NCBI RefSeq assembly: GCF_002159185.1
Contig: NZ_NFHD01000001.1
Coordinates: forward strand, 186,001-250,000
Length of the DNA: 64,000 nt
Direction of reading: 5' to 3'
Origin: Gemmiger sp. An87
GTDB lineage: Bacteria; Bacillota; Clostridia; Oscillospirales; Ruminococcaceae
Positions 24,081 through 33,433 of this stretch are shown here, one piece after another. Below the pieces are notes generated by a model that saw only the letters and a program-made list of their open reading frames with translations, was not told the DNA's origin and did not search any database. Numbering within the stretch: position 1 is the stretch's first letter; the number at the start of each line of letters is the position of its first letter. The translations under genes were made by a program, and so were the position numbers.

Positions 24081-24851
24081 ATGGAAGAGAAAAAGACCGT
24101 GGCCGGCGCAGCCGGCGGCACGCTGGTGAACTTTGTGCTGCTGGAGCAGCCTGTCTTCGACCGGGAAAAACTGCTTCGGGACCTGCAAAGCGAATGGGCT
24201 CTGGCAGGAAACGGCGAAAAGGAGGCCCCCGCCACCGGCAACGTGGTGTTTGACGATCACGGCATGATCGCGGCGGTGGCTCTGATCGACGCGCCGGTGC
24301 CCGAGGGCGAGGCGGAGCAGCAGGCGAAAACCAACTACTGGTGGCCCCAGGCGGTGCAGGCCGCGGCGGCCCACAAGGCCCATCTGCTCATTACCGTTCT
24401 GCCCCAGGGGCAGGCGAGCCCGGTGGAGGCGGCCAAGCTGCTCACCAAGGTGAGCGCGGCAGCCTGTGCCCAGCCCGGCGCGCTGGGCGTGATGGCGGCA
24501 GGCACCCTGCTGGCCCCGGATTTTTACCGGGTCGTGGCGGATACCATGAAGGAGGACGTGCTGCCCATTCTGAACTGGGTGTACTTCGGCCTGTGGCAGA
24601 GCGAGCAAGGGGTGTGCGCCTATACCTACGGCCTGCAGGACTTTGAGCTGCCCGAGCTGGAAATTTTACACAGCGCCCGCCGCCCGGTGGAGCTGCGGGA
24701 CCTGCTGGCAAACCTGGTCATGGACCTGCTGGAAGGGGACCTGGAGCTGGCCGAGGGTCAGGTGCTGGCCGCCGGGGACGGCGTGCCGGTGCAGGTGAGC
24801 CGCAGCGCCGGTGTGGCCGTGGAGGGCGAAAGCTTCAAGCTGGGCTTTTGA
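24081..24851 (+). CDS. DUF4261-family protein
   Basis: 256 residues, soluble. The pattern FVLLEQPVFDREKLLRDL, then INAPVPEGEAEQ-like (ALIDAPVPEGEAEQQA), NYWWPQAVQAAAAHKAH and FYRVVADTMKEDVLPILNWV (conserved Trp/His residues) match the DUF4261 family as I know it. Members are poorly characterised and are often found beside Suppressor-of-fused-domain proteins, as here. Start: ATG with AAGGAGGAA; an ATG ten codons earlier lacks a site. A weak hairpin (24860-24885, only three T) separates it from the next gene, so some read-through into the TPR/SUFU gene is expected. Confidence 0.8.
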   Translation: MEEKKTVAGAAGGTLVNFVLLEQPVFDREKLLRDLQSEWALAGNGEKEAPATGNVVFDDHGMIAAVALIDAPVPEGEAEQQAKTNYWWPQAVQAAAAHKAHLLITVLPQGQASPVEAAKLLTKVSAAACAQPGALGVMAAGTLLAPDFYRVVADTMKEDVLPILNWVYFGLWQSEQGVCAYTYGLQDFELPELEILHSARRPVELRDLLANLVMDLLEGDLELAEGQVLAAGDGVPVQVSRSAGVAVEGESFKLGF

Positions 24852-24937
24852 ACACAGGCGCGGCCCGGAAAAACGCCCGGGCCGCTTTGATACAGGAATT
24901 TTGATGCAGGAAACAGGGAAGGAGAACGGAACAGGGG

Positions 24938-27900
24938 ATGACAGGGCTGTTGGACGAAAAGACCCGGACCCGTGCCGAGGAACTGGCGGCCCGGGGCCGC
25001 TGGTACGACGCGCTGGATCTGGTGCAGGATCAGGTGGAGGGAGCCATCGATCTGGGGCTGATCAGCCGGGAGCAGATGCGCGCGGACCTGGAGCTGGCGC
25101 TGCTGGTGGCCCGGCTGGACCTGGGCGCGGCGGAGTATGAGGCCTGGCAGCAGGCGGTGCAGTGGCTGGCCCGGCTGGAGGAGCAGGGCCAGGGCAATCT
25201 GGAATGGTGCCGCAGTCTGGCGCTGGCCCGGCTGTATACCGGTGCGCCGGAAGAGGCGCTGCGGCTGGCCCGCATGGGCCTTAATCTGAATCATCAGGAC
25301 GAAACCTGCCGGTATCTGGCGGCGGTGCTCGCCGCCCATTTCGGCGACAAAGCCGAAGGCATCGCGCTGCTGGAGGAGGGCCTTGCCGCCTGCCCCGGCC
25401 AGCGCCGCTTTGCGGATGCGCTGGAGCGCCTGCAGGCGGGGCAGAGCATCGAGCAGATCGAGGCGGCCCGGCTGGAGGCGGAGGGCATCTGCCCGGCCCA
25501 GAGCGAGGAGCGGGCAAGCCATGGCCTGCGCACCCCCGCCCAGGAGGCGGTGCTGTGCATGCTGGGCGACGACGAGGGCCTGGCAAAAGCCGCCGTGGCC
25601 TTCGGGGCGGAGAACCCCCTTTTTGAGGGCATCTACTGCTTTGCGGACCTGGCCTTTCAGGGCAATCTTGTAAACCTGCGGCTGGACATGAACCAGCGGG
25701 GCGCGGGCAAGATCAGCGCAGACTGGGCCGCCGCCCTCGCCGCCCGGCTGGAGGAGCTGGACCGGCTGGCCAAGGCGGCCATCCGAAAAAAGGAGCCGGG
25801 CCGCCGGCTGGAGCTGGCCCATCTGCTCGTTGAGCGCAGCGGCTGCTTCCGGCTGGGGTACCAGGTGGGCCGCAGCCGGGAGGAACGGCTTTTTGCCTAC
25901 CAGCGGTTCGACCCGCATTTTGAACCCTGGGGGGAGCCGCAGTATGAGGATTACTCGGCGGATGAGCTGCCCCTGCCCCCGGAGGAGGAGGCAAAGGCGC
26001 CGGTTCCCGCCGCCGCTTATACAAAGGAACAGAAGGACCGGCTGATCGAGCATCTGCGCCGCTGGCTGGGCCCGGTGAACCGGGTGATTCCCCCGGCCGA
26101 GAGCGGCGGCGTGGAGCTGCTGGTGCTGGGGCCCCACCGCCACCGGCACTGGACGGTGCTGGTCACCTGCGGCATGGGAGTCTCGCCCATGAACGTGCCG
26201 CCGGAGCTGGCGGGCTTTGGGGCGGAGCGGGCCGAGATCATGATGTATCTGCCCCCGCACTGGAACCCCCTTTCCGCCGACCCGAAGGACGCCTGGCCGG
26301 TGGGCTGGCTGCGGCTGCTGGCCGCCATGCCCCGGGAACAGGGCACCTGGCTGGGCTGGGGCCACACCATCCCCAACGGGCGGCCCTTTGCCCCCGGCTG
26401 CGGCTTTACCGGCGTGATTCTGCTCACTCCCGGCGGCGTGCCGGACGCGGCGGCGGTCTGCCCGCTGCCCGGCGGAGGCGAGGTGAATCTGTATCAGGCC
26501 GCGCCCCTTTATAACGAGGAGATGGCCTATAAGCTGGAGCACGAGGCCGAGGGCCTTCTGCGCCTGTTCGACGAGACCCAGCTGGAGCCCCGGGCTCCGC
26601 TGAGTGACCCTCTGCGGCCCAATGCCTGCCCGGTGAAGGGCGGCGCGCCGGAAAACGAGGCCCTGCTGGAGCAGATCGAGGCCTGGAACGCGGACCGGCA
26701 GTACGAGCGGATTCTCGAAGCCATCCTGGCGGTGGAGCCGGGGCAGCGGGGCGCAAAGCTGCTGGGCCAGCAGGCCCGGGCGCTGAACAACCTGGGCCGC
26801 TTTGAAGAGGCGCTGCAGGTGCTGGAGCAGTGCAAAGAGCAGAGCGCGGCGGACCCGCTGTGGCATTTCCGGGCAGGGTACGCCTGGTATCATCTGGGCA
26901 AAGAGGAGAAGGCGCTGGAGGCCTTTGACCGGGCGGACGAGCTGGCCCCCGGCGACGAGGAGACCGAGCGGTATCTGGACTGGTGCCGCAGCGCCATTGC
27001 CCTGCCGGTGCAAAAGCAGCCCTTCACCGAGCGTGTGCAGGATTACTGGGCCGCCTTTTCGGCCCGGGAAGCCGAGCTGCGGGCGCTGAGCGAGGCAGGC
27101 GAGAACGAAAAAGCCCGCCAGGCCCATGCCCAGCTTCTGGCCGGGGTGTTCGGCGGGGCGGAGTTTTCGCTGGATACCGGGCCGGACGGCCGGCTGCGGC
27201 TGGCGGTGTGGGCCGAGTGCATGCCCACCCGCCTGATTCAGATCCTTTACTGGCGGGAGCGGGCCCCCGAGGCGCTGGCGGAGCACTGGGTGTTCTGGCC
27301 GGGGCATCCTGCGGACCTTCAGGCCCCCGCCCTGGAAGGGGTGCTGGCCTGGCCGGAAAAGCGGGGCGACAAGGCCGTGGTGGCCCTCTGGGGACCCAAT
27401 CTGCATGTGGAGCAGGACCTGGCCCCAGCGGCCCGGCTGCTGAGCCAGGCCATGGGCGAGGGAGCCGCACTGTGCCGTGTGGAGCGGCTGGAGGTGCTGG
27501 ACGCGCCCCGGCCCCAGGGCGGCATGCCTCTGCGCGAGCTGCGCAAACAGATGGCGGACTGGTTCTGCGGCGGCGATGAGGCCGCCCTGGACGAGGCCCA
27601 GTCCATCGGCTGGAACTACCAGAACTACTGCTACGAGCCCGCCACCCAGGAGGACTGGGCCCTGCGGCAGGACGTGATTGCCGGAGCCACCTGCTGCAGC
27701 GAGCTGCTGGCAGACTACTACCGGGGCGACGATTCCCGGATGGACCGTTTGCAGGCAGACGGCGTGATCTGCGGCTTTTTCTTCTACAGCACCGAGCAGG
27801 TGCCGGAGGCCCAGCGGGTGGAGCTGCGGGGCCGCCTGGAGGATGAGCTGCAGCAGGCAGCGGGGGAGAACGTGTGGATTCTGGGCGGGGCCACCGGCTT

Positions 27901-28078
27901 TGCCTATTCCTACATCGACTGCATCTGCTTTGATTTGAAGCCGGTGCTGAACGCGGCCAGCGCGCTGCTGAACCGCTACCCCTTTGCCGAGATCGGTTTC
28001 CATGTGTTCCGGCTGAACTGCGGCGGCGTGAACCTGCGGGACGAAAATGCCCAGCCGGGAGAGGAGGCGCAGGGGTGA
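24938..28078 (+). CDS. Giant TPR and Suppressor-of-fused (SUFU) domain protein
   Basis: 1,046 residues, no signal peptide or membrane helix. N-terminal helical repeats (about 1-200, TPR-like). A SUFU domain at about 366-545: VELLVLGPHRHRHWTVLVT, the conserved GMGVSPMNVP, AEIMMYLPPHW and the closing LYQAAPLYNEEM. A second TPR block at about 605-685 (ALNNLGRFEEALQVLEQC). A C-terminal domain (about 870-1040) with GGATGFAYSYIDCICFDL and HVFRLN. SUFU domains occur as immunity proteins in bacterial polymorphic toxin systems (established knowledge), but no toxin is nearby. Its stop overlaps the start of an AgrA-like regulator by 4 bp, an unexpected coupling to signal transduction. Confidence 0.88.
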   Translation: MTGLLDEKTRTRAEELAARGRWYDALDLVQDQVEGAIDLGLISREQMRADLELALLVARLDLGAAEYEAWQQAVQWLARLEEQGQGNLEWCRSLALARLYTGAPEEALRLARMGLNLNHQDETCRYLAAVLAAHFGDKAEGIALLEEGLAACPGQRRFADALERLQAGQSIEQIEAARLEAEGICPAQSEERASHGLRTPAQEAVLCMLGDDEGLAKAAVAFGAENPLFEGIYCFADLAFQGNLVNLRLDMNQRGAGKISADWAAALAARLEELDRLAKAAIRKKEPGRRLELAHLLVERSGCFRLGYQVGRSREERLFAYQRFDPHFEPWGEPQYEDYSADELPLPPEEEAKAPVPAAAYTKEQKDRLIEHLRRWLGPVNRVIPPAESGGVELLVLGPHRHRHWTVLVTCGMGVSPMNVPPELAGFGAERAEIMMYLPPHWNPLSADPKDAWPVGWLRLLAAMPREQGTWLGWGHTIPNGRPFAPGCGFTGVILLTPGGVPDAAAVCPLPGGGEVNLYQAAPLYNEEMAYKLEHEAEGLLRLFDETQLEPRAPLSDPLRPNACPVKGGAPENEALLEQIEAWNADRQYERILEAILAVEPGQRGAKLLGQQARALNNLGRFEEALQVLEQCKEQSAADPLWHFRAGYAWYHLGKEEKALEAFDRADELAPGDEETERYLDWCRSAIALPVQKQPFTERVQDYWAAFSAREAELRALSEAGENEKARQAHAQLLAGVFGGAEFSLDTGPDGRLRLAVWAECMPTRLIQILYWRERAPEALAEHWVFWPGHPADLQAPALEGVLAWPEKRGDKAVVALWGPNLHVEQDLAPAARLLSQAMGEGAALCRVERLEVLDAPRPQGGMPLRELRKQMADWFCGGDEAALDEAQSIGWNYQNYCYEPATQEDWALRQDVIAGATCCSELLADYYRGDDSRMDRLQADGVICGFFFYSTEQVPEAQRVELRGRLEDELQQAAGENVWILGGATGFAYSYIDCICFDLKPVLNAASALLNRYPFAEIGFHVFRLNCGGVNLRDENAQPGEEAQG

Positions 28079-28782
28079 GAGTTGCCATTGTGGACGATAC
28101 GCCGGAGGATGCCCTGCGGCTGGAGGAGAATCTGGAGCGGTTTTCCTGCCGCACCGGCGTGGAGCTTACGCCGGTACGCTTTGCCGACGGGCAGCAGTTT
28201 ATCCAGGCGGGGCAGGAACAGTTCGACCTGGTGATCATGGACATTGACATGCCCGGTATGGACGGCATGCAGGCCGCCCGGCTGCTGCGCCAAAGCGATC
28301 CGGAGGTGCCGCTGATGTTCGTGACCAACATGCCCCAGTATGCCCTGGCGGGCTATGAGGTGGACGCCATCGATTATGTGCTCAAGCCGGTGGAATTCGG
28401 CGATTTTGACCTGAAGCTGCAAAAGGCTCTGCGCTATATGCGCCGGGACAAGGAGCGCCCGCTGGCGCTGCACACCACCGCCGGGGTGGTGGCGGTGCGC
28501 CCCCGGGAGATTCTGTATGTGGAATCCACCCTGCATTACCTGAACTACCACACCCTGAGCGGGGAATACCGGGTACGCGGAGTCATGGGCCAGGCAGAGC
28601 GGGAGCTGGCAAACTGCCATTTTGCCCGCTGCGCCCGCAGCTTTCTGGTGAATCTGCGGTATGTGAGCGCTATTGAAGGGGAGGACGTGGTGCTGGGCAG
28701 CCAGCGCATCCGTATCACCCGCACCAAACGGACAGAATTCATGGAGCGGTTTTCCCGCTTTCTGGGAGGAATGGAGCCATGA
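28075..28782 (+). CDS. LytTR-type response regulator (AgrA-like)
   Basis: 235 residues. The receiver domain has IVDD at 5-8 and phospho-acceptor Asp56 in VIMDIDMPGMDG. The LytTR domain (about 130-230) contains LYVESTLHYLNYHT and FARCARSFLVNLRYV. Start GTG overlaps the upstream TPR/SUFU stop (GTGA) and its own stop overlaps the kinase start (ATGA), so all three are translated as a coupled set. The kinase downstream is its obvious partner. DNA target unknown. Confidence 0.94.
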   Translation: MRVAIVDDTPEDALRLEENLERFSCRTGVELTPVRFADGQQFIQAGQEQFDLVIMDIDMPGMDGMQAARLLRQSDPEVPLMFVTNMPQYALAGYEVDAIDYVLKPVEFGDFDLKLQKALRYMRRDKERPLALHTTAGVVAVRPREILYVESTLHYLNYHTLSGEYRVRGVMGQAERELANCHFARCARSFLVNLRYVSAIEGEDVVLGSQRIRITRTKRTEFMERFSRFLGGMEP

Positions 28783-30104
28783 CCAGCGGCCAGGCAATTT
28801 TCGAGGAGCTGCGCTTTGTGTGGGAGCTGATGGCAGCGGAATATCTGTTTTTGCTGCCCTTCGCCCGGCGCAAAAAAGGCTGGCTGCCTTTGGCCATCGG
28901 GGGATTGGTGCTCTTTTCGCTGCTCAGCCAGGGGTATTTCTTCTGGCTGGAACGGGTGGAACAATACGGTGAGCTGGGCCGGCAGCTGGTGGGCCAGTGG
29001 TACATTGTGCTGGCGCTGCTCACCGTGGCCTACAGCCGGCTGTGCTTTTCCATCACATTGTGTGACGCGCTGTACATCGGTATCTCCGGCTACGCGGCCC
29101 AGCATGTGGTGTATGTGCTGGTGCATGAGGTGCTGGCGCTTGCGGTCTTCCCGGCCATCACCCGCCATGTGTGGGTGTATGCGATGGTGAGCGCTTTGGC
29201 CTGCGCCGGGTTCTACACCTTTTTGTACTGCATCTTCGCCCGGCGGCTGAGCCTGTGCGGCGGGCAGCTCAACCCGGATACCCCCGCCGCCATCCTGTAT
29301 CATGTGCTGCTGCTGGCGGTGCTTATGTTCTGCACCTTCGGCTGCCAGCGGCTGTTCCATTTTGACCCCGCCATCCGGCTTCTCAGCGCTCAGATCGGGG
29401 TGCTGGTCTGCCTGATGATCCTGGGGCTGCAGTTTTTCTCCTACCGAATGATCCAGGCCGGGCGGGAGCGGGCGGTGATTCAGCAGATGCTGCGGGACGG
29501 CGAGCGCCAGTACGCCCACTCCAAGGAGCTGATCGACATGGTCAACCGGAGCGTTCACGACCTAAAGCACACCCTGCGGGCGCTGCGCACCATGCAGGAG
29601 AGCGACCGGATGGCCTTTGTGGAGGAGACCGAGCGCAACTTGGAACAGTACCAGCGGCTGGTGCACACCGACAACGAGCTGCTGAACACCATCCTGGCGG
29701 AGAAAAGCCTTTATTGTGAGAGCCGGGGCATTCGCTTCACCTGCACGCTGGGCAAGGCCGAGCTGAACTTTGTGTCGGTGCCGGACCTGTATACCCTGCT
29801 GGGCAACGCCATCGACAACGCGGTGGAGAGCGTGATCCAATTGCAGGAGGAGGAAAAGCGGGTGGTGCAGCTGAGCATCCAGACGAGCGGCGGCTGCGTG
29901 TGTATTCAGACCAACAACTATTACGCGGGCTGCCTGCAGCTGGAAAACGGCCTGCCCCGCACCACCAAGGCGGACGCGGCGGCCCACGGCTATGGGCTGC
30001 GCAGCATTCGCTATCTGGCAAAAAAATATGGCGGCTCCATGAGCGTGAGCTGCCGGGACCAGGTGTTCGTGCTGCAGGTCATCTTGCCCGTTCCCCGGGC
30101 CTGA
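28779..30104 (+). CDS. AgrC-like sensor histidine kinase (GHKL/HATPase_c_5)
   Basis: 441 residues. Six or seven hydrophobic segments in the first ~220 residues, then a coiled region, an H-box VNRSVHDLKHTLRAL (His about 260), the N-box LLGNAIDNAVES (about 340) and a G-box GYGLRSIRYLAKKYGG. This is the architecture of quorum-peptide-type kinases such as AgrC. No agrB/agrD-like peptide genes lie next to it, so its signal is unknown. It is the last gene of the coupled operon and is followed by a strong terminator. Confidence 0.94.
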   Translation: MTSGQAIFEELRFVWELMAAEYLFLLPFARRKKGWLPLAIGGLVLFSLLSQGYFFWLERVEQYGELGRQLVGQWYIVLALLTVAYSRLCFSITLCDALYIGISGYAAQHVVYVLVHEVLALAVFPAITRHVWVYAMVSALACAGFYTFLYCIFARRLSLCGGQLNPDTPAAILYHVLLLAVLMFCTFGCQRLFHFDPAIRLLSAQIGVLVCLMILGLQFFSYRMIQAGRERAVIQQMLRDGERQYAHSKELIDMVNRSVHDLKHTLRALRTMQESDRMAFVEETERNLEQYQRLVHTDNELLNTILAEKSLYCESRGIRFTCTLGKAELNFVSVPDLYTLLGNAIDNAVESVIQLQEEEKRVVQLSIQTSGGCVCIQTNNYYAGCLQLENGLPRTTKADAAAHGYGLRSIRYLAKKYGGSMSVSCRDQVFVLQVILPVPRA

Positions 30105-30111
30105 ATCTTGT

Positions 30112-30142
30112 GAAAATGCCCTGTTTTGCAGGGCATTTTTTT
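30112..30142 (+). terminator. Rho-independent terminator after the two-component system
   Basis: AAAATGCCCTG (30113-30123) pairs with CAGGGCATTTT (30129-30139), 5-nt loop, T-run. Confidence 0.94.
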
Positions 30143-30191
30143 GTGTCCGCATGCCGGTTCTGCCCGGATTCTGCAAGTTCTGCCACCCGTC

Positions 30192-30221
30192 TTGAACTGC
30201 CTGTTTTGGCTGTGCTATAAA
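30192..30221 (+). promoter_or_regulatory. Promoter of the GH3 gene
   Basis: -35 TTGAAC (30192-30197), 18-bp spacer, -10 TATAAA (30216-30221) with extended TGC. Confidence 0.82.
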
Positions 30222-30284
30222 TGGCACAGACCAAAAACGCCCCGGGGCGTTACAAGCAAGTGAGCAAAACAGGAGGAAGATGTC

Positions 30285-33278
30285 ATGCAGAAAAAACGGT
30301 CGATTCCGCTTTTGGTGCTCATCGGAGTGCTGGTTGCGGCGCTGGGTGTGGGCAATGTGTTCGCATTCAAATATGCGCCCATCATCAGCACCTATCTGGG
30401 CCACAAGAGCTATGAGGTGCGCAGCGACGGCACGGCCGAGGACACCGAATACTTCAAGAGCGTGTTCACCAGCGAGGCCGAGCGGCTGGAGGCGGATGCC
30501 CAGGCGGCCCGCGAGACCGCAGCAGAGGGCTTCGTGCTGCTGAAAAACGACAACAATGCACTGCCCATGCAGCCGGGCAAGGTGACGTTGTTCGGCGTGA
30601 GCAGCGCCAGCATCCTTTACGGCGGCGGCGGAAGCGGCGCGGTGGATACCTCCACCGCCCCCACCCTGAAAGCCGCTCTGGAAGAGGCGGGCTTTTCGGT
30701 AAACCCCACCATGTGGGATTTCTACACCACCGGCGCGGCGGCGGATATCCGCATGGACGTGGCGGATATGGCCGGCACCGGCCGGTATGTGATCCATGAG
30801 GCGGCCCCCGGCCTGATCGGGGCCGAGCAGGAACAGAGCTTTGTGGAATACGGCGACGCGGCCATCGTGACCCTGGCCCGCTCCGGCAGCGAGAGCGCCG
30901 ACCTACCCACCGTGTACGACGAGAGCTACGCCCAGCCCATGGATGTGGAGGGCTTTCTGGGGGCCTTCCACTCCGACCCGGTGGATTCCCCGGAGGACAT
31001 CGGCCGCCACTATCTGGAGCTGACCGCCAACGAGGAGGCGCTGCTGGAGTATGTGGCCCAGCGCTTTGACCGGGTGATCGTGCTCATCAACTCCGGCAAC
31101 ACCATGGAGCTTTCCTTCCTGGACCAGGAGCAGTATGGGGTGGATGCCTGCCTGTGGATCGGCAACCCCGGCCAGGACGGCCTGTATGCGGTGGGTGATC
31201 TGCTCAGCGGTGCGGTATCGCCCTCCGGCAAAACCGTGGACACCTACGCCTACGACCCGCTGGGCGCGCCCGCGGTGCAGAACTTCGGCGACAATCGGAT
31301 GACCGGAGCCGAGGATGCCACCCACGACACCTACGTGGTGTATCAGGAGGGCATCTATGTGGGCTACAAATACTACGAGACCCGGTATGAGGATACCGTG
31401 CTGGGCCAGGGCAACGCTGCCAGCGCGGTGGGCGCCACCAGCCTGGCGGACGGCGGCTGGACCTATGCGGACGAGGTGCAGTTCCCCTTTGGCTACGGTT
31501 TGAGCTACACCACCTTTGAACAGACGCTGGAAAAGGCGGACAAGGACCGGGACGACACCTTTACCTTTGAGGTGAAGGTGACCAACACCGGCGAAACCGC
31601 GGGCAAGGACGTGGTGCAGATCTACGCCCAGAGCCCCTACACCGAATATGACCGGGCAAACGGGGTGGAAAAGGCCTCGGTGCAGCTGGTGGGCTTTGCC
31701 AAGAGCGAGACCCTGCAGCCCGGCGAGAGCCAGACCGTGACCATCCAGGTGGACCAGGAGGAGCTGAAGAGCTACGACGCCAGTGCCAACGGCGGCGAGG
31801 GCAGCTACATTCTGGAGGCGGGTGACTACTACTTCACTGCCGCTGCCGATTCCCACGCCGCGGTGAACAACATCCTGGCCGCCAAGGGTGCCGAGGGTAT
31901 GGACGAGGCGGGCAACGCCGAGCTGGCCAAGAGCTTCACCCTGGAGGAGAGTGATGCCTATCAGGTATCCTCCTACACCGGCGAGCCGGTAAAGAACCAG
32001 TTCACCGACGCGGACATGCGCAACTACGATGCGGATTTCCAGTACCTGACCCGCAGCGACTGGGCGGGCAGCTATCCCGAACCCTACGTGCTGGAGGCCA
32101 CCGATGCCATGGTGGAGGCTCTGGCAGTGCCCACCGGTACCGATGACCCCGAGGCCGAGATGCCGGTAACCGGCGCGCAGAATGGCCTGTCGCTGGCCAT
32201 GCTGCGGGAGGCCGAGGCGGACGATCCCGCCTGGGAGCTGCTGCTGGACCAGCTGAGCGCCAAGGAGATGTATGACCTGGTGCGTGTGGGCGGCTACCAG
32301 ACCGGCGCGGTGAACTCGGTGAGTGCCCCCGCCACCGTCTGTGTGGACGGCCCCGCCTATGTGGGCAACGCGGGCACCACCGGTGTGACCCGCCCGGAAA
32401 AGACCTATGCCTGGTGCTCGGAGGTGGTCATCTCCTCCACCTGGAACCAGGACCTGGCCTACCAGATGGGCCAGCTGATCGGCGAGGACTGCCTGGCCCA
32501 GGGTGAACTGAACTTCGCGGGCTGGTACGCACCCGCCATGAACATCCACCGCACCGCCTTTTCCGGCCGTAACTTCGAGTACTACTCGGAGGACGGCTTC
32601 CTCTCCGGCCAGTTCGGCGCATCCACCGTGGCTGGCGCCCGGGAGAAGGGCGTGATCACCTTTGTAAAGCACTTTGCGCTGAATGACCAGGAGACCAACC
32701 GCTCCGGCATCAGCACCTTCGCCAACGAGCAGAGCATCCGCGAGCTGTATCTGCAGGCCTTTGAGCCCAGCATCGCCGGAGGCGACGAGGGCACCCTGGG
32801 CGTGATGCTCAGCATGAACCGCATCGGCTTCAAATGGTCCGGCAACCACAAGGGCCTGGCCACCAATGTGGTGCGGGGCGAATGGGGCTTCGATGGCATC
32901 ATGATCACCGACCAGGCCTCCTATCCCCAGTCCTTCCCGGCGCTGGCCATCCGCGGCGGCCTGGAGGGCGGCACCGATCTGTGGCTGAACAGCGGCGCCG
33001 ACAACTGGCAGATCGAGAACTACCAGAACAATGCTACCGTGATGACCCAGCTGCGTCAGGCCACCAAGCACATCCTGTATGCAGTGTCTCAGAGCTTTGC
33101 CATGAACGGCATCTCCTCCAGCGCCCGGGTGGTGCAGGTAACGCCTCTGTGGCAGACCTGGCTCTACGCGCTAGACGGCGCAGTGGTATTGGCTGCCGTG
33201 GCTGGTGTGGTGCTGATCGTGAAAAAGACCCGCTGGCGGGAGACGATCCAGGTGAACGGGAAGAGCGGCGAACAGTAA
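30285..33278 (+). CDS. Membrane-anchored family 3 glycoside hydrolase with inverted domain order
   Basis: 997 residues. A membrane helix at about 7-27 is followed by the GH3 C-terminal alpha/beta domain (about 80-400: GFVLLKNDNNALPM, GNPGQDGLYAVGDLLSG, FPFGYGLSYTTF), a fibronectin-III-like domain (about 415-510), then the catalytic barrel domain last (about 620-945). The barrel has VKHFALNDQETNR and the nucleophile Asp876 in GIMITDQASYPQ. A second membrane helix lies at about 958-980. This B-A order is known for some rumen/gut clostridial beta-glucosidases. It likely cleaves beta-glucosides or xylosides at the cell surface. Start: ATG after AGGAGGAAG. Confidence 0.93.
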   Translation: MQKKRSIPLLVLIGVLVAALGVGNVFAFKYAPIISTYLGHKSYEVRSDGTAEDTEYFKSVFTSEAERLEADAQAARETAAEGFVLLKNDNNALPMQPGKVTLFGVSSASILYGGGGSGAVDTSTAPTLKAALEEAGFSVNPTMWDFYTTGAAADIRMDVADMAGTGRYVIHEAAPGLIGAEQEQSFVEYGDAAIVTLARSGSESADLPTVYDESYAQPMDVEGFLGAFHSDPVDSPEDIGRHYLELTANEEALLEYVAQRFDRVIVLINSGNTMELSFLDQEQYGVDACLWIGNPGQDGLYAVGDLLSGAVSPSGKTVDTYAYDPLGAPAVQNFGDNRMTGAEDATHDTYVVYQEGIYVGYKYYETRYEDTVLGQGNAASAVGATSLADGGWTYADEVQFPFGYGLSYTTFEQTLEKADKDRDDTFTFEVKVTNTGETAGKDVVQIYAQSPYTEYDRANGVEKASVQLVGFAKSETLQPGESQTVTIQVDQEELKSYDASANGGEGSYILEAGDYYFTAAADSHAAVNNILAAKGAEGMDEAGNAELAKSFTLEESDAYQVSSYTGEPVKNQFTDADMRNYDADFQYLTRSDWAGSYPEPYVLEATDAMVEALAVPTGTDDPEAEMPVTGAQNGLSLAMLREAEADDPAWELLLDQLSAKEMYDLVRVGGYQTGAVNSVSAPATVCVDGPAYVGNAGTTGVTRPEKTYAWCSEVVISSTWNQDLAYQMGQLIGEDCLAQGELNFAGWYAPAMNIHRTAFSGRNFEYYSEDGFLSGQFGASTVAGAREKGVITFVKHFALNDQETNRSGISTFANEQSIRELYLQAFEPSIAGGDEGTLGVMLSMNRIGFKWSGNHKGLATNVVRGEWGFDGIMITDQASYPQSFPALAIRGGLEGGTDLWLNSGADNWQIENYQNNATVMTQLRQATKHILYAVSQSFAMNGISSSARVVQVTPLWQTWLYALDGAVVLAAVAGVVLIVKKTRWRETIQVNGKSGEQ

Positions 33279-33382
33279 GCGGGCGATGAACTGCCCGCGG
33301 GAGTGAAAAAAGCGGTGTTCCCTGCACTGTGTGCTCCCGCCGCTCCCCGGCCACCGGGCTGGCGGAACGTTTCCTCTTTTTA

Positions 33383-33433
33383 TAAAACAGGCAAGGGCCT
33401 GCCGGATTCCGGCAGGCCCTTGCCTGTGCTTGT
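33383..33433. terminator. Bidirectional terminator between GH3 and Gfo/Idh genes
   Basis: Perfect 19-bp inverted repeat (33387-33405 with 33409-33427) and a 3-nt loop; T-rich on the right, A-rich on the left, serving both convergent genes. Nothing else recognisable lies in 33279-33382. Confidence 0.93.

Noticed and set aside
24758-28003. Very long antisense open frame (1,081 codons) opposite the TPR/SUFU gene
   Set aside because: A by-product of high GC and codon bias in the real gene; it has no ribosome site, and its composition (Gln/His/Pro/Leu-rich) is typical of antisense shadows. The same holds for long frames opposite the flavin oxidoreductase, GH3, glnN and yloV.
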